Both the position numbers and the translations under genes were made by a program. A model generated the notes under the pieces. That model worked only from the letters and a program-made list of their open reading frames with translations, searched no databases and was not told the DNA's origin. A DNA stretch of 64,000 nucleotides from Mesorhizobium terrae (GTDB taxonomy: Bacteria; Pseudomonadota; Alphaproteobacteria; Rhizobiales; Rhizobiaceae), in assembly GCF_008727715.1 (NCBI RefSeq), contig NZ_CP044217.1:62001-126000 (forward strand), in the 5' to 3' direction. Of this stretch, positions 8,148-17,155 are shown one piece after another; within the stretch, counting starts at the first letter, position 1; each line of letters opens with the position of its first letter.

Positions 8148-8615
8148 ATGACACATCTTACCAGCCATAATGAAAGCCGCCACGACGCGGCTAACTTTCC
8201 TCGACGTCCGATATTCCAGCGGCCCGATGAAGTCCTCGCTGATCCAAGGATGAGTACCGACGAGAAGCGGGCGCTATTGGCTTCCTGGGCGTCGGATGTG
8301 CACGCGGTTCCAGGCTTGCCGTCGATGCGTCAGTTGGAGGACGGCTCTCTCGTTGACGTTGATGAGATTCTGGCCGCGCTGAAGGCGCTCGACGCGAGCG
8401 ACGATGCGGATGCATTCGTCACGCAACCCGCAGGCCTGTGGCGAAAGCCGCCAAGCCGTCGGAGCCGGCCGACGTTCCGGAACTGGACGCGCATCCTGCA
8501 CCGCAGGCGGCGCGACGACGACGACGATCCGCCGCCCTGTACCGCCTATGCAGCCATTCCGCCTAAAACCGGAGGCGGCGGTGCCTTAGCCTATGCGGAT
8601 TCGGCTTTGGCCTGA
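8148..8615 (+). CDS. Conserved hypothetical protein (RNA polymerase-like MSTDEKRALLASWASD motif), 155 aa
   Basis: A rhizobial conserved protein without assigned function. The central block DPRMSTDEKRALLASWASD and SLVDVDEILAALKALD is its recognisable core. An acidic run (RRRRDDDDDPPPC) follows, with a Gly-rich tail. No membrane segment. GCGGAG sits upstream of the ATG. It lies 72 bases after hsp20, separated by a hairpin. Confidence 0.65.
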   Translation: MTHLTSHNESRHDAANFPRRPIFQRPDEVLADPRMSTDEKRALLASWASDVHAVPGLPSMRQLEDGSLVDVDEILAALKALDASDDADAFVTQPAGLWRKPPSRRSRPTFRNWTRILHRRRRDDDDDPPPCTAYAAIPPKTGGGGALAYADSALA

Positions 8616-8653
8616 GGGACGAGACTAGCGATCGTTTTCGGAATCAGGAGATT

Positions 8654-8680
8654 GCCACGCCCATCAGAATTGGGCGTGGC
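8654..8680 (+). terminator. Terminator-like hairpin before ligD
   Basis: GCCACGCCC (8654-8662) pairs with GGGCGTGGC (8672-8680), a perfect 9-base stem with a 9-base loop. There is no run of T after it. Confidence 0.4.
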
Positions 8681-8725
8681 GCGGTTTAAGCGCATTGCTC
8701 TCGTGATCGCACAAACGGGGTTCAC

Positions 8726-8751
8726 GGAACCTGTTGCTCGGCCGGAACATT
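8726..8751 (+). promoter_or_regulatory. EcfG-like promoter of ligD (one mismatch, 17-base spacer)
   Basis: GGAAC at 8726-8730, 17 bases, CATT at 8748-8751, ending 39 bases before the ligD start. CATT replaces CGTT. Confidence 0.4.
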
Positions 8752-8790
8752 CTTCGACGAAGGATTTCCCATTCCCGCTCCGAGGACCTG

Positions 8791-11436
8791 ATGGCGACCG
8801 ACAAGCTCTCGAAGTACAAAGCCAAGCGCGATTTCACGCTCACAAAGGAGCCAAGTGGCCGGGAGGCGACAAGACCGTCAAATCGCCGGCGCTTCATCAT
8901 ACAGAAACACGACGCGACACGGCTGCACTACGATCTTCGGCTCGAACTGGACGGCGTCTTCAAATCCTGGGCCGTGACGCGCGGTCCGTCGCTCGATCCG
9001 CACGACAAGCGCCTCGCCGTAGAGGTGGAAGACCATCCACTAGACTACGGCGATTTCGAAGGGACGATTCCTAAAGGCCAGTATGGCGGCGGCACGGTCA
9101 TGCTCTGGGACCGCGGCTACTGGGAGCCGGAAGGAAAGAAGAGCCCGGAACAGGCGCTGGCCAAGGGCGATTTCAAGTTCACGCTCGAGGGCGAGCGGCT
9201 TCATGGCAGCTTCGTCCTGGTGCGGATGGCGAACGGCCGCGAGCGCGGCAAACGCACCAACTGGCTGCTGATCAAGCATCGCGATGAATACGCGGTGGAG
9301 GAAAACGGAGGCGCGGTTCTGGACGAGAATGAGACGTCGGTCGCCTCCGGGCGCAGCATGGAGGCGATCGCTTCCGGAAAAGGCCGCAAGCCGAAGCCGT
9401 TCATGCTGGTAGACGGTAAGGTCGAAGCCGACGCCGTGTGGGACAGCCGCACCGGACTCGCGGCCGATGAGCGGAAGCGGAAGGCTCGCGGAACGAAGAA
9501 ACCGGAGACCGCCAGCGCCGTCGACCTGCCCGATTTCATCGCGCCGCAGCTTTGCGAGTCGCTTGCCCGACCGCCCTCCGAAAGCGGCTGGCTGCACGAG
9601 ATCAAGTTCGATGGCTATCGCATCCAGATGCGGGTGCTCGACGGGAAGGTGACCCTGAAAACCCGCAAGGGTCTCGACTGGACGGCCAAATATCCCGCCA
9701 TCGCGCACGCCGCAGGCGACCTCCCGGACGCTATCATAGACGGCGAGATCTGCGCGCTCGACGAGAACGGCGCGCCGGACTTCGCCGCGCTGCAGGCCGC
9801 TCTTTCGGAAGGCAAGACCGACGATCTGGTCTATTTCGCGTTCGATCTCTTGTTCGACGGCGGCGAGGATCTTCGTCCCTTGCCGCTCTCGAAGCGCAAG
9901 GCCCGGCTCCAGCAATTCCTGACCGACGCCGGCGAAGATGCCCGCATCCGTTTCGTCGAGCATTTCGAGACCGGTGGCGAAGCCGTACTGCGCTCGGCCT
10001 GCCGGCTGTCGCTCGAAGGCATCGTCTCGAAGCGCGCCGACGCGCCCTACGTCTCCGGACGCACGGATAGCTGGGCGAAATCCAAATGTCGTGCCGGTCA
10101 CGAGGTCGTCATCGGCGGCTATTCGACCACGAACGGCAAGTTCCGGTCGCTCCTGGTCGGCGTCAATCGCGGCGACCACTTCGTCTATGTCGGGCGCGTA
10201 GGCACCGGCTATAGCGCCGCCAACGTGAAGGACCTGGTGCCGAAGCTGAAGGCGGTCGCGGCCGCGAAGTCGCCGTTTACCGGCATCGGCGCGCCGAAGA
10301 AGGAGGCTGGCGTGACATGGCTGAAGCCTGAACTGGTCGCTGAGATCGAGTTCGCCGGCTGGACGTCGGACGGCCTCGTGCGGCAGGCCGCGTTCAAAGG
10401 CCTGCGCGAGGACAAACCGGCGGCCGAGATCGAGGCCGAGAAACCCGCCCAACCAGCAAAGACGGAGGTGCCGGAGCCAGCGGCGCCGACGTCGGTGAGG
10501 ACTGCCCGCCGCGGCGGCAAGGTCAATGTCATGGGCGTGCTGATCTCGAATCCGGACAAGCCGCTGTGGCCCGACGCCAATGACGGCAAGCCGGTCACCA
10601 AGGAGGATCTGGCCCGCTACTACGAGTCCGTCGGCTCCTGGCTGATCGAGCATATCAGCGGGCGGCCGTGCTCGATCATCCGCGCGCCGGACGGGATCGG
10701 CGGCGAGCAGTTCTTCCAGCGTCATGCCATGCCCGGAACCTCCAATCTGCTGGAGCTGGTGAAGGTGTTTGGCGACAAGAAACCCTACCTGCAGATCGAC
10801 CGCGTCGAAGGGCTCGCTGCGGTCGCCCAGATCGGCGCGCTCGAGCTGCACCCTTGGAATTGCGCGCCGCAGCAGCCGGAAGTGCCGGGCAGGCTGGTAT
10901 TTGATCTCGATCCCGGTCCCGACGTCCCGTTCTCGAAAGTGGTCGAAGCGGCAAAGGAAATGCGCGAACGCCTCGACGCTCTCGGTCTCGTCAGCTTCTG
11001 CAAGACGACCGGCGGCAAGGGACTGCACGTCGTCACGCCGCTTGCTGTAACCAAGCGCAGCAAACTGACCTGGCCTGAGGCAAAGGGCTTTGCGCATGAC
11101 GTCTGTCTGCAAATGGCACGCGACAATCCGGACCTCTATCTGATCAAGATGGCGAAGAACCAGCGCCACGGCCGCATCTTCCTCGACTATCTGCGCAACG
11201 ACCGCATGGCGACGGCCGTCGCGCCGTTGTCGCCGCGCGCCCGGCCCGGAGCGACGGTGTCGATGCCGCTGACCTGGAGCCAGGTCAAAGCCGATCTCGA
11301 CCCGAAGCGCTATACGCTGCGTACCGTGCCCGGATTGCTTTCGAAGACCGCGGCCTGGAAGGACTATGGCGACGGTCGTCGCCCATTGCGGGAGGCGATC
11401 AAACGGCTAGCCCGGTCGATGAAGCAGGCGGCGTAG
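8791..11436 (+). CDS. ligD: DNA ligase D, three-domain NHEJ enzyme
   Basis: The bacterial non-homologous end-joining enzyme, about 881 residues, with all three activities. The N-terminal phosphoesterase domain (about 35-190) has [18 protein letters not shown] and [13 protein letters not shown]. The ligase domain (about 245-560) has the nucleotidyl-transfer motif EIKFDGYR with Lys272, DGEICAL and WAKSKC. The C-terminal primase-type polymerase domain (about 580-870) has VFDLDPGPD as the metal site near 705 and [12 protein letters not shown] chose the ATG at 8791 with GAGG upstream. Its stop codon directly abuts the stop of the convergent ligase gene. Partners would be the Ku genes at 12494 and 13316. 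Confidence 0.95.
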   Translation: MATDKLSKYKAKRDFTLTKEPSGREATRPSNRRRFIIQKHDATRLHYDLRLELDGVFKSWAVTRGPSLDPHDKRLAVEVEDHPLDYGDFEGTIPKGQYGGGTVMLWDRGYWEPEGKKSPEQALAKGDFKFTLEGERLHGSFVLVRMANGRERGKRTNWLLIKHRDEYAVEENGGAVLDENETSVASGRSMEAIASGKGRKPKPFMLVDGKVEADAVWDSRTGLAADERKRKARGTKKPETASAVDLPDFIAPQLCESLARPPSESGWLHEIKFDGYRIQMRVLDGKVTLKTRKGLDWTAKYPAIAHAAGDLPDAIIDGEICALDENGAPDFAALQAALSEGKTDDLVYFAFDLLFDGGEDLRPLPLSKRKARLQQFLTDAGEDARIRFVEHFETGGEAVLRSACRLSLEGIVSKRADAPYVSGRTDSWAKSKCRAGHEVVIGGYSTTNGKFRSLLVGVNRGDHFVYVGRVGTGYSAANVKDLVPKLKAVAAAKSPFTGIGAPKKEAGVTWLKPELVAEIEFAGWTSDGLVRQAAFKGLREDKPAAEIEAEKPAQPAKTEVPEPAAPTSVRTARRGGKVNVMGVLISNPDKPLWPDANDGKPVTKEDLARYYESVGSWLIEHISGRPCSIIRAPDGIGGEQFFQRHAMPGTSNLLELVKVFGDKKPYLQIDRVEGLAAVAQIGALELHPWNCAPQQPEVPGRLVFDLDPGPDVPFSKVVEAAKEMRERLDALGLVSFCKTTGGKGLHVVTPLAVTKRSKLTWPEAKGFAHDVCLQMARDNPDLYLIKMAKNQRHGRIFLDYLRNDRMATAVAPLSPRARPGATVSMPLTWSQVKADLDPKRYTLRTVPGLLSKTAAWKDYGDGRRPLREAIKRLARSMKQAA

Positions 11437-12492
11437 TCAGACCTCGCGATCGTTCATATCGAAGACGGCGGCATTGTCCTGCACTTCGCGCAAGCCCTTG
11501 TAGGAAGCGTGTCTCAGACTGCCGTCCCTGGTCCAGCCGCGGAACTCGATCTCGGCGATCAGCGTGGGCTGCGCGAAGATGAGGTTCTTGCCTTTCAGAG
11601 GCACGGCCGGCGTCTTTGTCTTCAAGGTGTCGAGAGCCCTTCGAAGCGAGGCGGCGTCCTTGCCGTTGAAGCCAGTTCCGGCCTCTCCGACATAGACCCA
11701 GTCATGGCCGCGTTTCCCGGCGAGCAGCAGGCTGCCGATGCCGCCACGCGCCGACACGGAGGCTTGGTAGCCGACGATCATGAAGCTCTCGCTCTGGACG
11801 CATTTGATCTTGAGCCAGTCGCCGGTGCGGCCGGTCCGATAGGGCTGGTGGCGCCGCTTGGCGATGATGCCTTCCAGGCCGATCTGGCAGGCATGCTTGA
11901 GGAGTTGCGCGCCGTCGGCTTCCACTTCCTCGGAAAGCCGGATTGCGCCGTCGCTGCGGGGCACGACCAGATCCTCCAGCAGATGACGGCGCACCGACAG
12001 CTCGGAGCCGGTGAGATCATGTCCGTCGAGATAGAGCAGGTCGAACACCATGAGAATTGACTCGGTCGACGTTCTCTTGCCGCCCCGCCCGCCGAGCGAC
12101 GTCTGCAGCGCCCCGAAATCAGATCGCCCGCTAGTGTCGAGAACGACCGCTTCGCCGTCGAGGATCGCCGCATGAACGCCGAGCTGCCTGGCGGCGGCCG
12201 CGATCGAGGGAAACCGGTGCGTCCAGTCATGGCCGCCCCGCGTGATGATGCGGACGTCCTGCCGGTCGATATGAACGGCGAGCCGGTAGCCGTCCCATTT
12301 GATCTCGAACAGCCAGTCCGGACCTGCCGGCGCGTTCGGCTTCAGAAGCGCGAGACAGGGCTCGATCCGCTGTGGCATCGGGTCGAAGGGCAAATCCGGC
12401 TGCCTCGGATCACGTCGGCGCATGCGTGGCGACCGGATCACTGGCTCAGATGGCGTCAGCAGCGGGGCCGTCGGTTTCGACGCACGGCGCAT
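11437..12492 (-). CDS. ATP-dependent DNA ligase (LigD ligase-domain-like, stand-alone)
   Basis: A stand-alone ligase of about 351 residues: adenylation domain with FEIKWDGYRLAV (Lys65), DGEAVVLD and WLKIKC, then an OB-fold domain (IAEIEFRGWTRDGSLRH). There is no phosphoesterase or polymerase domain, so it resembles LigD2/LigC-type accessory ligases. The start is the ATG at 12492, one base after the stop of ku (TAGGATG), which suggests translational coupling; an alternative ATG lies at 12423. Probably cotranscribed with both Ku genes. Confidence 0.88.
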   Translation of the reverse strand: MRRASKPTAPLLTPSEPVIRSPRMRRRDPRQPDLPFDPMPQRIEPCLALLKPNAPAGPDWLFEIKWDGYRLAVHIDRQDVRIITRGGHDWTHRFPSIAAAARQLGVHAAILDGEAVVLDTSGRSDFGALQTSLGGRGGKRTSTESILMVFDLLYLDGHDLTGSELSVRRHLLEDLVVPRSDGAIRLSEEVEADGAQLLKHACQIGLEGIIAKRRHQPYRTGRTGDWLKIKCVQSESFMIVGYQASVSARGGIGSLLLAGKRGHDWVYVGEAGTGFNGKDAASLRRALDTLKTKTPAVPLKGKNLIFAQPTLIAEIEFRGWTRDGSLRHASYKGLREVQDNAAVFDMNDREV

Positions 12493-12493
12493 C

Positions 12494-13303
12494 CTAGCGC
12501 TTGCCCGAGCGGTTCTCGGCCTCGACGGACTTGCGTAGCGCGTCCATGATGTTGATGACATTGTTCGGCGTGGCCTTCGGCGCGGCGCCCTTCGCCTTCG
12601 CCGGACGCTTCGTCTTCTTGCGCTTGGCCTCGATGATTTCAAGCAGCTTGTCCTGCACCGGATCGGCGACGAGCTTGCTGTCCCAGTGCCGGGTCTGTTT
12701 CTTGATGAACTGCTGGATCAGCGGCATCATCTCGGAATCCGACTTGTTGTCGTTGATCCCCTCGAAATAAGCCTCCTCGTTCCTCACCTCGTCGCCATAG
12801 CGCAGCGTCCACAAGACGATGCCTTTGCCGCGCGGCTCCAGCATGACCGCCCGCTCGCGGCGCGAGATAACTAGCCGGGAAATGCCGACCATGTCTTCCG
12901 CGGCCATCGCGTCGCGGATGACCGAGAACGCCTCCTCGCCGACTGGATCGTTGGGCGAGAGATAATAGGGCGTGTCGAGCCAGATCCATTCGATAGAATC
13001 GCGCGGCGAGAAGACATCGATATCGATGGTCTTGGTGCTGTCGAGCGCGACGTTTTCCAGCTCCTCGTCTTCGAGGAGGACATAGTCGTTCTCGCCGCGC
13101 TGGTAGCCTTTGACCTCGTCCTCGTCGCTGACTTCCTTGCCGGTGACGGCATCGACATAGTGACTCACCACCCGGTTGTGGGTCTCACGATTGAGCGTAT
13201 GAAAGCGAACCTTCTCGCTTTCCGAGGTTGCCGGCATCATCTGCACGGGGCACGTCACCAGCGACAGCTTCAGATAGCCTTTCCAGTAGGGGCGAACCGC
13301 CAT
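12494..13303 (-). CDS. ku: Ku protein (first copy)
   Basis: The homodimeric ring protein that binds double-strand break ends and recruits LigD; 269 residues, typical for bacterial Ku. Signatures include MAVRPYWKGYLKLSLVTCPV, RFHTLNRETHNRV, YVLLEDEELENVAL, and the C-terminal extension rich in Lys (RKKTKRPAKAKG), which in other bacteria helps DNA binding and LigD stimulation. It follows ku2 by 12 bases and overlaps the next ligase region, forming ku2-ku1-ligase. Confidence 0.93.
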   Translation of the reverse strand: MAVRPYWKGYLKLSLVTCPVQMMPATSESEKVRFHTLNRETHNRVVSHYVDAVTGKEVSDEDEVKGYQRGENDYVLLEDEELENVALDSTKTIDIDVFSPRDSIEWIWLDTPYYLSPNDPVGEEAFSVIRDAMAAEDMVGISRLVISRRERAVMLEPRGKGIVLWTLRYGDEVRNEEAYFEGINDNKSDSEMMPLIQQFIKKQTRHWDSKLVADPVQDKLLEIIEAKRKKTKRPAKAKGAAPKATPNNVINIMDALRKSVEAENRSGKR

Positions 13304-13315
13304 GGCGTCCTCCGA

Positions 13316-14179
13316 TCAAGCCGCGCGCTTGGAGTTGGCGGCGCGCTTCGGCTCCTTGGCGCTGGGCTTGGATTTCGCAGCGGGGCGTTTCGTCTTCTCG
13401 CTCGATTTCAGGCCCGCGCTCTGGCGCAGAGCCTGCAAGAGATCGCTCGGTTTCGAGGGCGGCGACACCTTCTTCTTCGGCAACGGCTTGCCTTCGATCT
13501 TGGCCTTGACCAGCTCGGCGACCGCTGCGTCGTAACGGTCGTCGAAGCTCTTGGCGTCGAACGATCCTTTCTTGGTGTTGATGATGTGCTTGGCGAGATC
13601 CAGCATCTCGCCCTCGATCTTCATGGCGGGAATGTCCTCGAAAGCTTCCTTGGCGGACCGCACCTCGTAGTCGAAGTTCAGGGTCGTGCCGATCAGGCCT
13701 TTGCCGTGTGGACGGATCAGCACCGTACGCAGCCGGCGAAACAGGACCGTGCGCGCCAGCGCGGCGACCTTCGCCTGCCGCATGCCGTCGCGCAGCAGCC
13801 CGAAGGCGTCGGCGCCCATCCTGTCGGGCGCAAGGTAGTAAGGCTTGTCGAAATAGACGTCATCGATCTCGTCGCACGGCACGAAAGCTTCGATCTTCAG
13901 CGTCTTGTCGCTTTCCGGAACCGCCGCGGCGATTTCCTCCGGTTCGAGCACGACAAAATCGCCGTTCTCGATCTCGTAGCCCTTGACCTGATCCTCCCGC
14001 TCGACGGGGTCGCCCGTCTCGCTGTCGACGAACTCGCGGCGGACATGGTTGCCGGTGGCGCGGTTGAGCGTGTTGAAGGCGATGCGCTCGGAGGAGGAGG
14101 ACGCGGTAAAAAGCGCAACCGCGCAGGCGACTTCTCCGAACTTGATGTAACCCTTCCAGTTCGCCCGCGCCGCTACCAT
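13316..14179 (-). CDS. ku: Ku protein (second copy)
   Basis: A paralogue of 287 residues, first gene of the Ku-ligase operon. It shares the N-terminal pattern (ARANWKGYIKFGEVACAVALF), RREFVDSETGDPVEREDQVKGYE and the C-terminal Lys/Pro/Ala tail, but differs enough from the first copy to suggest an old duplication. Rhizobial Ku paralogues can form homo- or heterodimers; which applies here cannot be seen. No clear EcfG-type site was found upstream. Confidence 0.92.
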   Translation of the reverse strand: MVAARANWKGYIKFGEVACAVALFTASSSSERIAFNTLNRATGNHVRREFVDSETGDPVEREDQVKGYEIENGDFVVLEPEEIAAAVPESDKTLKIEAFVPCDEIDDVYFDKPYYLAPDRMGADAFGLLRDGMRQAKVAALARTVLFRRLRTVLIRPHGKGLIGTTLNFDYEVRSAKEAFEDIPAMKIEGEMLDLAKHIINTKKGSFDAKSFDDRYDAAVAELVKAKIEGKPLPKKKVSPPSKPSDLLQALRQSAGLKSSEKTKRPAAKSKPSAKEPKRAANSKRAA

Positions 14180-14880
14180 GGCACTCGCACTCCGTCACAA
14201 CCTATGCGAGTCAATAAAGACATTGGCCGCCAGTATGGTTCCGGAGTCAAAAAGAATCTGAATTCAAAGGGTTGGCGAGTTGGGACGACGGTGACAGTCC
14301 TTAGGGGAGCCAACGGTCGGTGCAGAACCGAAACGCGTCCAACATTCCTGCTGGCTGCGCGTAGAATTCGACCCTTGCCACCGAAGCCGTCGGACGTGTC
14401 GACGCTTCCCGGTGAGTCATCAGCTGGCGGGGCAAATTGAGAGGGGGTCGTGCGGTTGCCGACTTGCATCTTAATCATGTCGCTCGTCCAGGACGAAGAT
14501 GGTCCCAGCCGGGGGAAGCCATCAAACGGTGGATGCCTGGCTTGTACGTGGCGATCGGGGCGCCACGCTCGTCCTGGCGAACTTCGCGCCGCCGCGTGGA
14601 AACGGAGCTGGTGTCCTTGACGCTCAAGTCTGCGCCGTTCGTGACGGCAGCCTCGATCCAAAGAATCGATGTCCACCATGCCGACACGAGATGCCGCTAG
14701 GAGCAAAACGGGCGACCTGAATACCTTGACGCGGCGACGGTCGAGGCGCTCAAGAGGCTGTCGGAGCGGCGAGGCTGACTCGTCGCGGCAACGACGGGCG
14801 ACCGAGAGGTGCTCACGACATCGCGATGCCGCCGCGTCATCGCGACGGTCCACATTTCGGTACGATAAGGAGAATGGCAG
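14180..14880. other. Gene-free stretch between ku2 and carbonic anhydrase holding a decayed gene
   Basis: No intact gene. The centre (14500-14778) carries remains of a glycoside hydrolase, listed separately. The flanks show nothing I can assign. The region must hold the promoters of the leftward ku operon and the rightward carbonic anhydrase gene. Confidence 0.5.
14500..14778 (+). pseudogene. Remnant of a GH39-type beta-xylosidase (C-terminal part)
   Basis: Pieces in different frames read in order like the C-terminal end of a family 39 xylan beta-xylosidase. First VDAWLVRGDRGATLVLANFAPPR (from about 14529), then a frame change to VSLTLKSAPFVTAASIQRIDVHH (about 14609), then EQNGRPEYLDAATVEALKRL up to a stop at 14776-14778. 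Such enzymes usually end with an RIDxxHANP motif followed by a GxPxYL helix. The catalytic barrel is absent. The family assignment rests on motif recall, so it is moderate. Confidence 0.45.
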
Positions 14881-15471
14881 TTGATCGAGCAATTATTCGA
14901 GAACAACAGGGCATGGTCAGCGGAGCGGATCGCCGAAAGACCAGATTATTTCGAACGCCTTTCCAATCTCCAGCAGCCCGAATACCTCTGGATCGGCTGT
15001 TCCGACAGCCGTGTACCTGCAAACGTCATCGCCGGGTTGGAGCCGGGCGAGGTGTTCGTGCACCGCAACGTCGCCAATCTCATTCACCCGACTGACCTGA
15101 ACATGTTGTCCGTCGTCGAATTTGCGGTCCGGCAACTCCGCGTCAAGCACATCATCATATGCGGCCACTACGGCTGCGGCGGCATCCGCGCCGCGGTGAG
15201 CGGTCAAAGCTTCGGTTTGATCGACAACTGGATTCAGCCCATTCGGGACGTCGCGGACGCCGGGTTCTCCTGCCGCGAATGCGGGGACTGGAACGAAGAA
15301 GGGTTGGATCGCCTTTGCGAGGCATCAGTGGCCGAACAAGTCAAGCGTCTCGCTCGCACGCCGGTTATTCAGAACGCGTGGAAGGAAGGTGCCGACGTGG
15401 CCATCCACGGCTGGGTGTATGGACTGAAGGACGGGCTGCTTTCGGATTTGAAATGTACGGTTGCACGCTAG
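14881..15471 (+). CDS. Beta-class carbonic anhydrase
   Basis: Interconverts CO2 and bicarbonate; zinc enzyme, cytoplasmic, 196 residues. Zinc ligands are visible: Cys40 in IGCSDSRVP, His96 and Cys99 in CGHYGCGG, with Asp42-Arg44 as the catalytic dyad. The start is TTG at 14881, preceded by AAGGAG at good spacing. The ATG eight bases upstream is in another frame. Its length is slightly below the typical 210-230, mostly from a short C terminus. Confidence 0.93.
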   Translation: MIEQLFENNRAWSAERIAERPDYFERLSNLQQPEYLWIGCSDSRVPANVIAGLEPGEVFVHRNVANLIHPTDLNMLSVVEFAVRQLRVKHIIICGHYGCGGIRAAVSGQSFGLIDNWIQPIRDVADAGFSCRECGDWNEEGLDRLCEASVAEQVKRLARTPVIQNAWKEGADVAIHGWVYGLKDGLLSDLKCTVAR

Positions 15472-15493
15472 AAGCGTATGGGGCAGTCGCTCG

Positions 15494-16495
15494 TCAATCT
15501 TGGGAGAGTTGATCGAAGGTGCATTGTCTGGGGGATTTGTCGGGGCGCCAGCGCAATAGCTTGGTGCCATGCCTGAAACGGTCGTCCGAGACATGGTCGT
15601 AGCGCACCTCGGCCACCAGCTCGGGCTTAACAGGCTGCCAGTCGCCCGAGCGCTCATTGCTCCAGCGGCTCGGCCCCCCCGGGGAGCGTCCGCTGAAGCT
15701 TGACGCGGCCTTCAGCGCTTCCAGCTTCCGCGTGAGTTCGCTCCGGTCGGTATTGGCGAGAGCCGAGGTGAAGCCGACATGATGAAGCAGGCCTTGGTTG
15801 TCATAGAGACCGAGCAGCAACGAACCGACCCCGCGCTTTTGCCTCAGGTATCGGAAACCGCCGACAACGCAGTCCGCGCTCCGGAGTGGCTTCACCTTGA
15901 TCATGGTTCTCTCGCCCGGGCGGTAGGGTTCGTCGAGTTGTTTGGCAACGATCCCGTCCGTCCTGCCGGACCGTTCCGCCAGCCACAAGGCCGCGATGTC
16001 CCGGTCGCGGGTCTGCGGCGAAAGCCGCGTGCGGCCAGCGTCCAGCATTTCCGCCAGGGCCTCCAGAGCGGGCCGTCTCTCGCCCAGCGGCTTTTCGAAG
16101 AGCCGCCCGTCGTCGACAGAAGCGAGGGCGTCGAAAAGGACCGTAGTCGCGGGGGTCTCAACCGCCAGTTTCTGGATTCGGCTCTCCGCGGGATGCAATC
16201 GCATCTGAAGGAACTCGAAGGAGCTGCGCCCGTCGGCCTCGATGACCAACTCGCTGTCCGCTACAAAACGGGCCGGCTTCGCGGTCCGGAAAGTTCCGAC
16301 CACCTCGGGAAAGAACCGACTGAGCGACTTGCCTGACTTAGCCCGAAGCTCGACCGCGTCGCCCTCTTTGAAGATCAGGCAGCGGAACCCATCCCATTTG
16401 GGTTCATATTGCGATGGTCCGCCTTCAACGGGAATTTCGTTGGCCGTCTTTGCCTCCATGGGAGGAGTGGACAGAGGCAGGAGGAAGCGCGTCAT
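15494..16495 (-). CDS. ATP-dependent DNA ligase (LigC-type)
   Basis: Third ATP-dependent ligase of the window, 333 residues. The nucleotidyl-transfer motif is EPKWDGFRCL with Lys33; further motifs are DSELVIEADG, DGIVAKQLDEPYRPGER and MIKVKPLRSADCVVGGFRY, with an OB domain ending in KPELVAEVRYDHVSDDRFRHG. This is the LigC subgroup, which in mycobacteria acts as a back-up for LigD or in excision repair. It is convergent to the carbonic anhydrase. An EcfG-like site with one mismatch lies just upstream at 16504-16528. Confidence 0.9.
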   Translation of the reverse strand: MTRFLLPLSTPPMEAKTANEIPVEGGPSQYEPKWDGFRCLIFKEGDAVELRAKSGKSLSRFFPEVVGTFRTAKPARFVADSELVIEADGRSSFEFLQMRLHPAESRIQKLAVETPATTVLFDALASVDDGRLFEKPLGERRPALEALAEMLDAGRTRLSPQTRDRDIAALWLAERSGRTDGIVAKQLDEPYRPGERTMIKVKPLRSADCVVGGFRYLRQKRGVGSLLLGLYDNQGLLHHVGFTSALANTDRSELTRKLEALKAASSFSGRSPGGPSRWSNERSGDWQPVKPELVAEVRYDHVSDDRFRHGTKLLRWRPDKSPRQCTFDQLSQD

Positions 16496-16503
16496 TGTTG
16501 CGA

Positions 16504-16528
16504 AACTCGCTCAACCTGGCCTTGTTCC
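16504..16528 (-). promoter_or_regulatory. EcfG-type promoter, one mismatch
   Basis: Minus strand GGAAC (16528-16524), 16 bases, AGTT (16507-16504). It is only about 9 bases from the ligase start at 16495, so the mRNA would be nearly leaderless or the site is fortuitous. Confidence 0.35.
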
Positions 16529-16650
16529 GGCGATGCGCGATTGCATCCGTGCAAAGCCAAGATCGGCAGGCAAGATTCGCGGAGCCGGCCGTCCACCAGC
16601 GGCTACCGGCTTCGAACGGTCAAGACCGAGTGATTGGTCCGATGGCTCGC

Positions 16651-16675
16651 GGAACTTTCGCAGGGCATCCGGGTT
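16651..16675 (+). promoter_or_regulatory. EcfG-type promoter, one mismatch
   Basis: GGAAC at 16651-16655, 16 bases, GGTT at 16672-16675, ahead of the DUF2231 gene at 16709 and the sugar dehydrogenase behind it. Confidence 0.45.
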
Positions 16676-16708
16676 GATGATCGTTCACGGCAACCGGAAG
16701 ACACGTCG

Positions 16709-17155
16709 ATGCCAGAATATCCCCGTTCCACGGCGAGCATCGCCGGCCATCCCATACATCCAATGCTGGTGCCGTTTCCGATCGTTTGCTTCGTCGGGAC
16801 GCTGCTGACTGACATTGCCTATTGGCGTACCGCCGACATGATGTGGGCTGATTTCTCCGCCTGGCTCGTTACGGTCGGCGTGATCATGGGCATCCTCGCC
16901 GCAATCGCCGGACTGACCGACTTCCTCGGAAACCGACTGGTGCGGGCGCAATCCCCCGCCTGGCCGCATTTCCTCGGAAATCTCCTCGCGCTCGTCCTAG
17001 CGATCGTCAACATGTTCGTGCACACGCGCGATGCCTGGACTTCCGTCGTGCCGTGGGGGCTGGTCCTTTCCGCGATCGTCGTTCTCATCCTGCTCGTCAC
17101 GGGTTGGTTGGGATGGGCGATGGTCTACCGTCACCATGTAGGAGTAGCGGAATGA
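16709..17155 (+). CDS. DUF2231 family membrane protein
   Basis: A 148-residue inner-membrane protein with four predicted hydrophobic segments. The N-terminal motif SIAGHPIHPMLVPFPI, with conserved His residues, is the DUF2231 signature, followed by DIAYWRTADMMWADFSAWL. Members often pair with soluble PQQ or sorbosone-type dehydrogenases, as here: its stop overlaps the start of the next gene (ATGA). A role as membrane anchor or haem/quinone-linked partner is inference. Confidence 0.88.
   Translation: MPEYPRSTASIAGHPIHPMLVPFPIVCFVGTLLTDIAYWRTADMMWADFSAWLVTVGVIMGILAAIAGLTDFLGNRLVRAQSPAWPHFLGNLLALVLAIVNMFVHTRDAWTSVVPWGLVLSAIVVLILLVTGWLGWAMVYRHHVGVAE

Noticed and set aside
9040..11169. A 709-codon open frame antisense to ligD
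   Set aside because: Shadow of a GC-rich gene: it mirrors the ligD codons, has no ribosome site, and the protein is Arg/Ala/Asp-rich without motifs.
14173..14892. 239-codon minus-strand frame over the ku2-carbonic anhydrase gap
   Set aside because: Low-complexity Arg/Ser sequence without family features; the plus strand carries the GH39-like remnant here.
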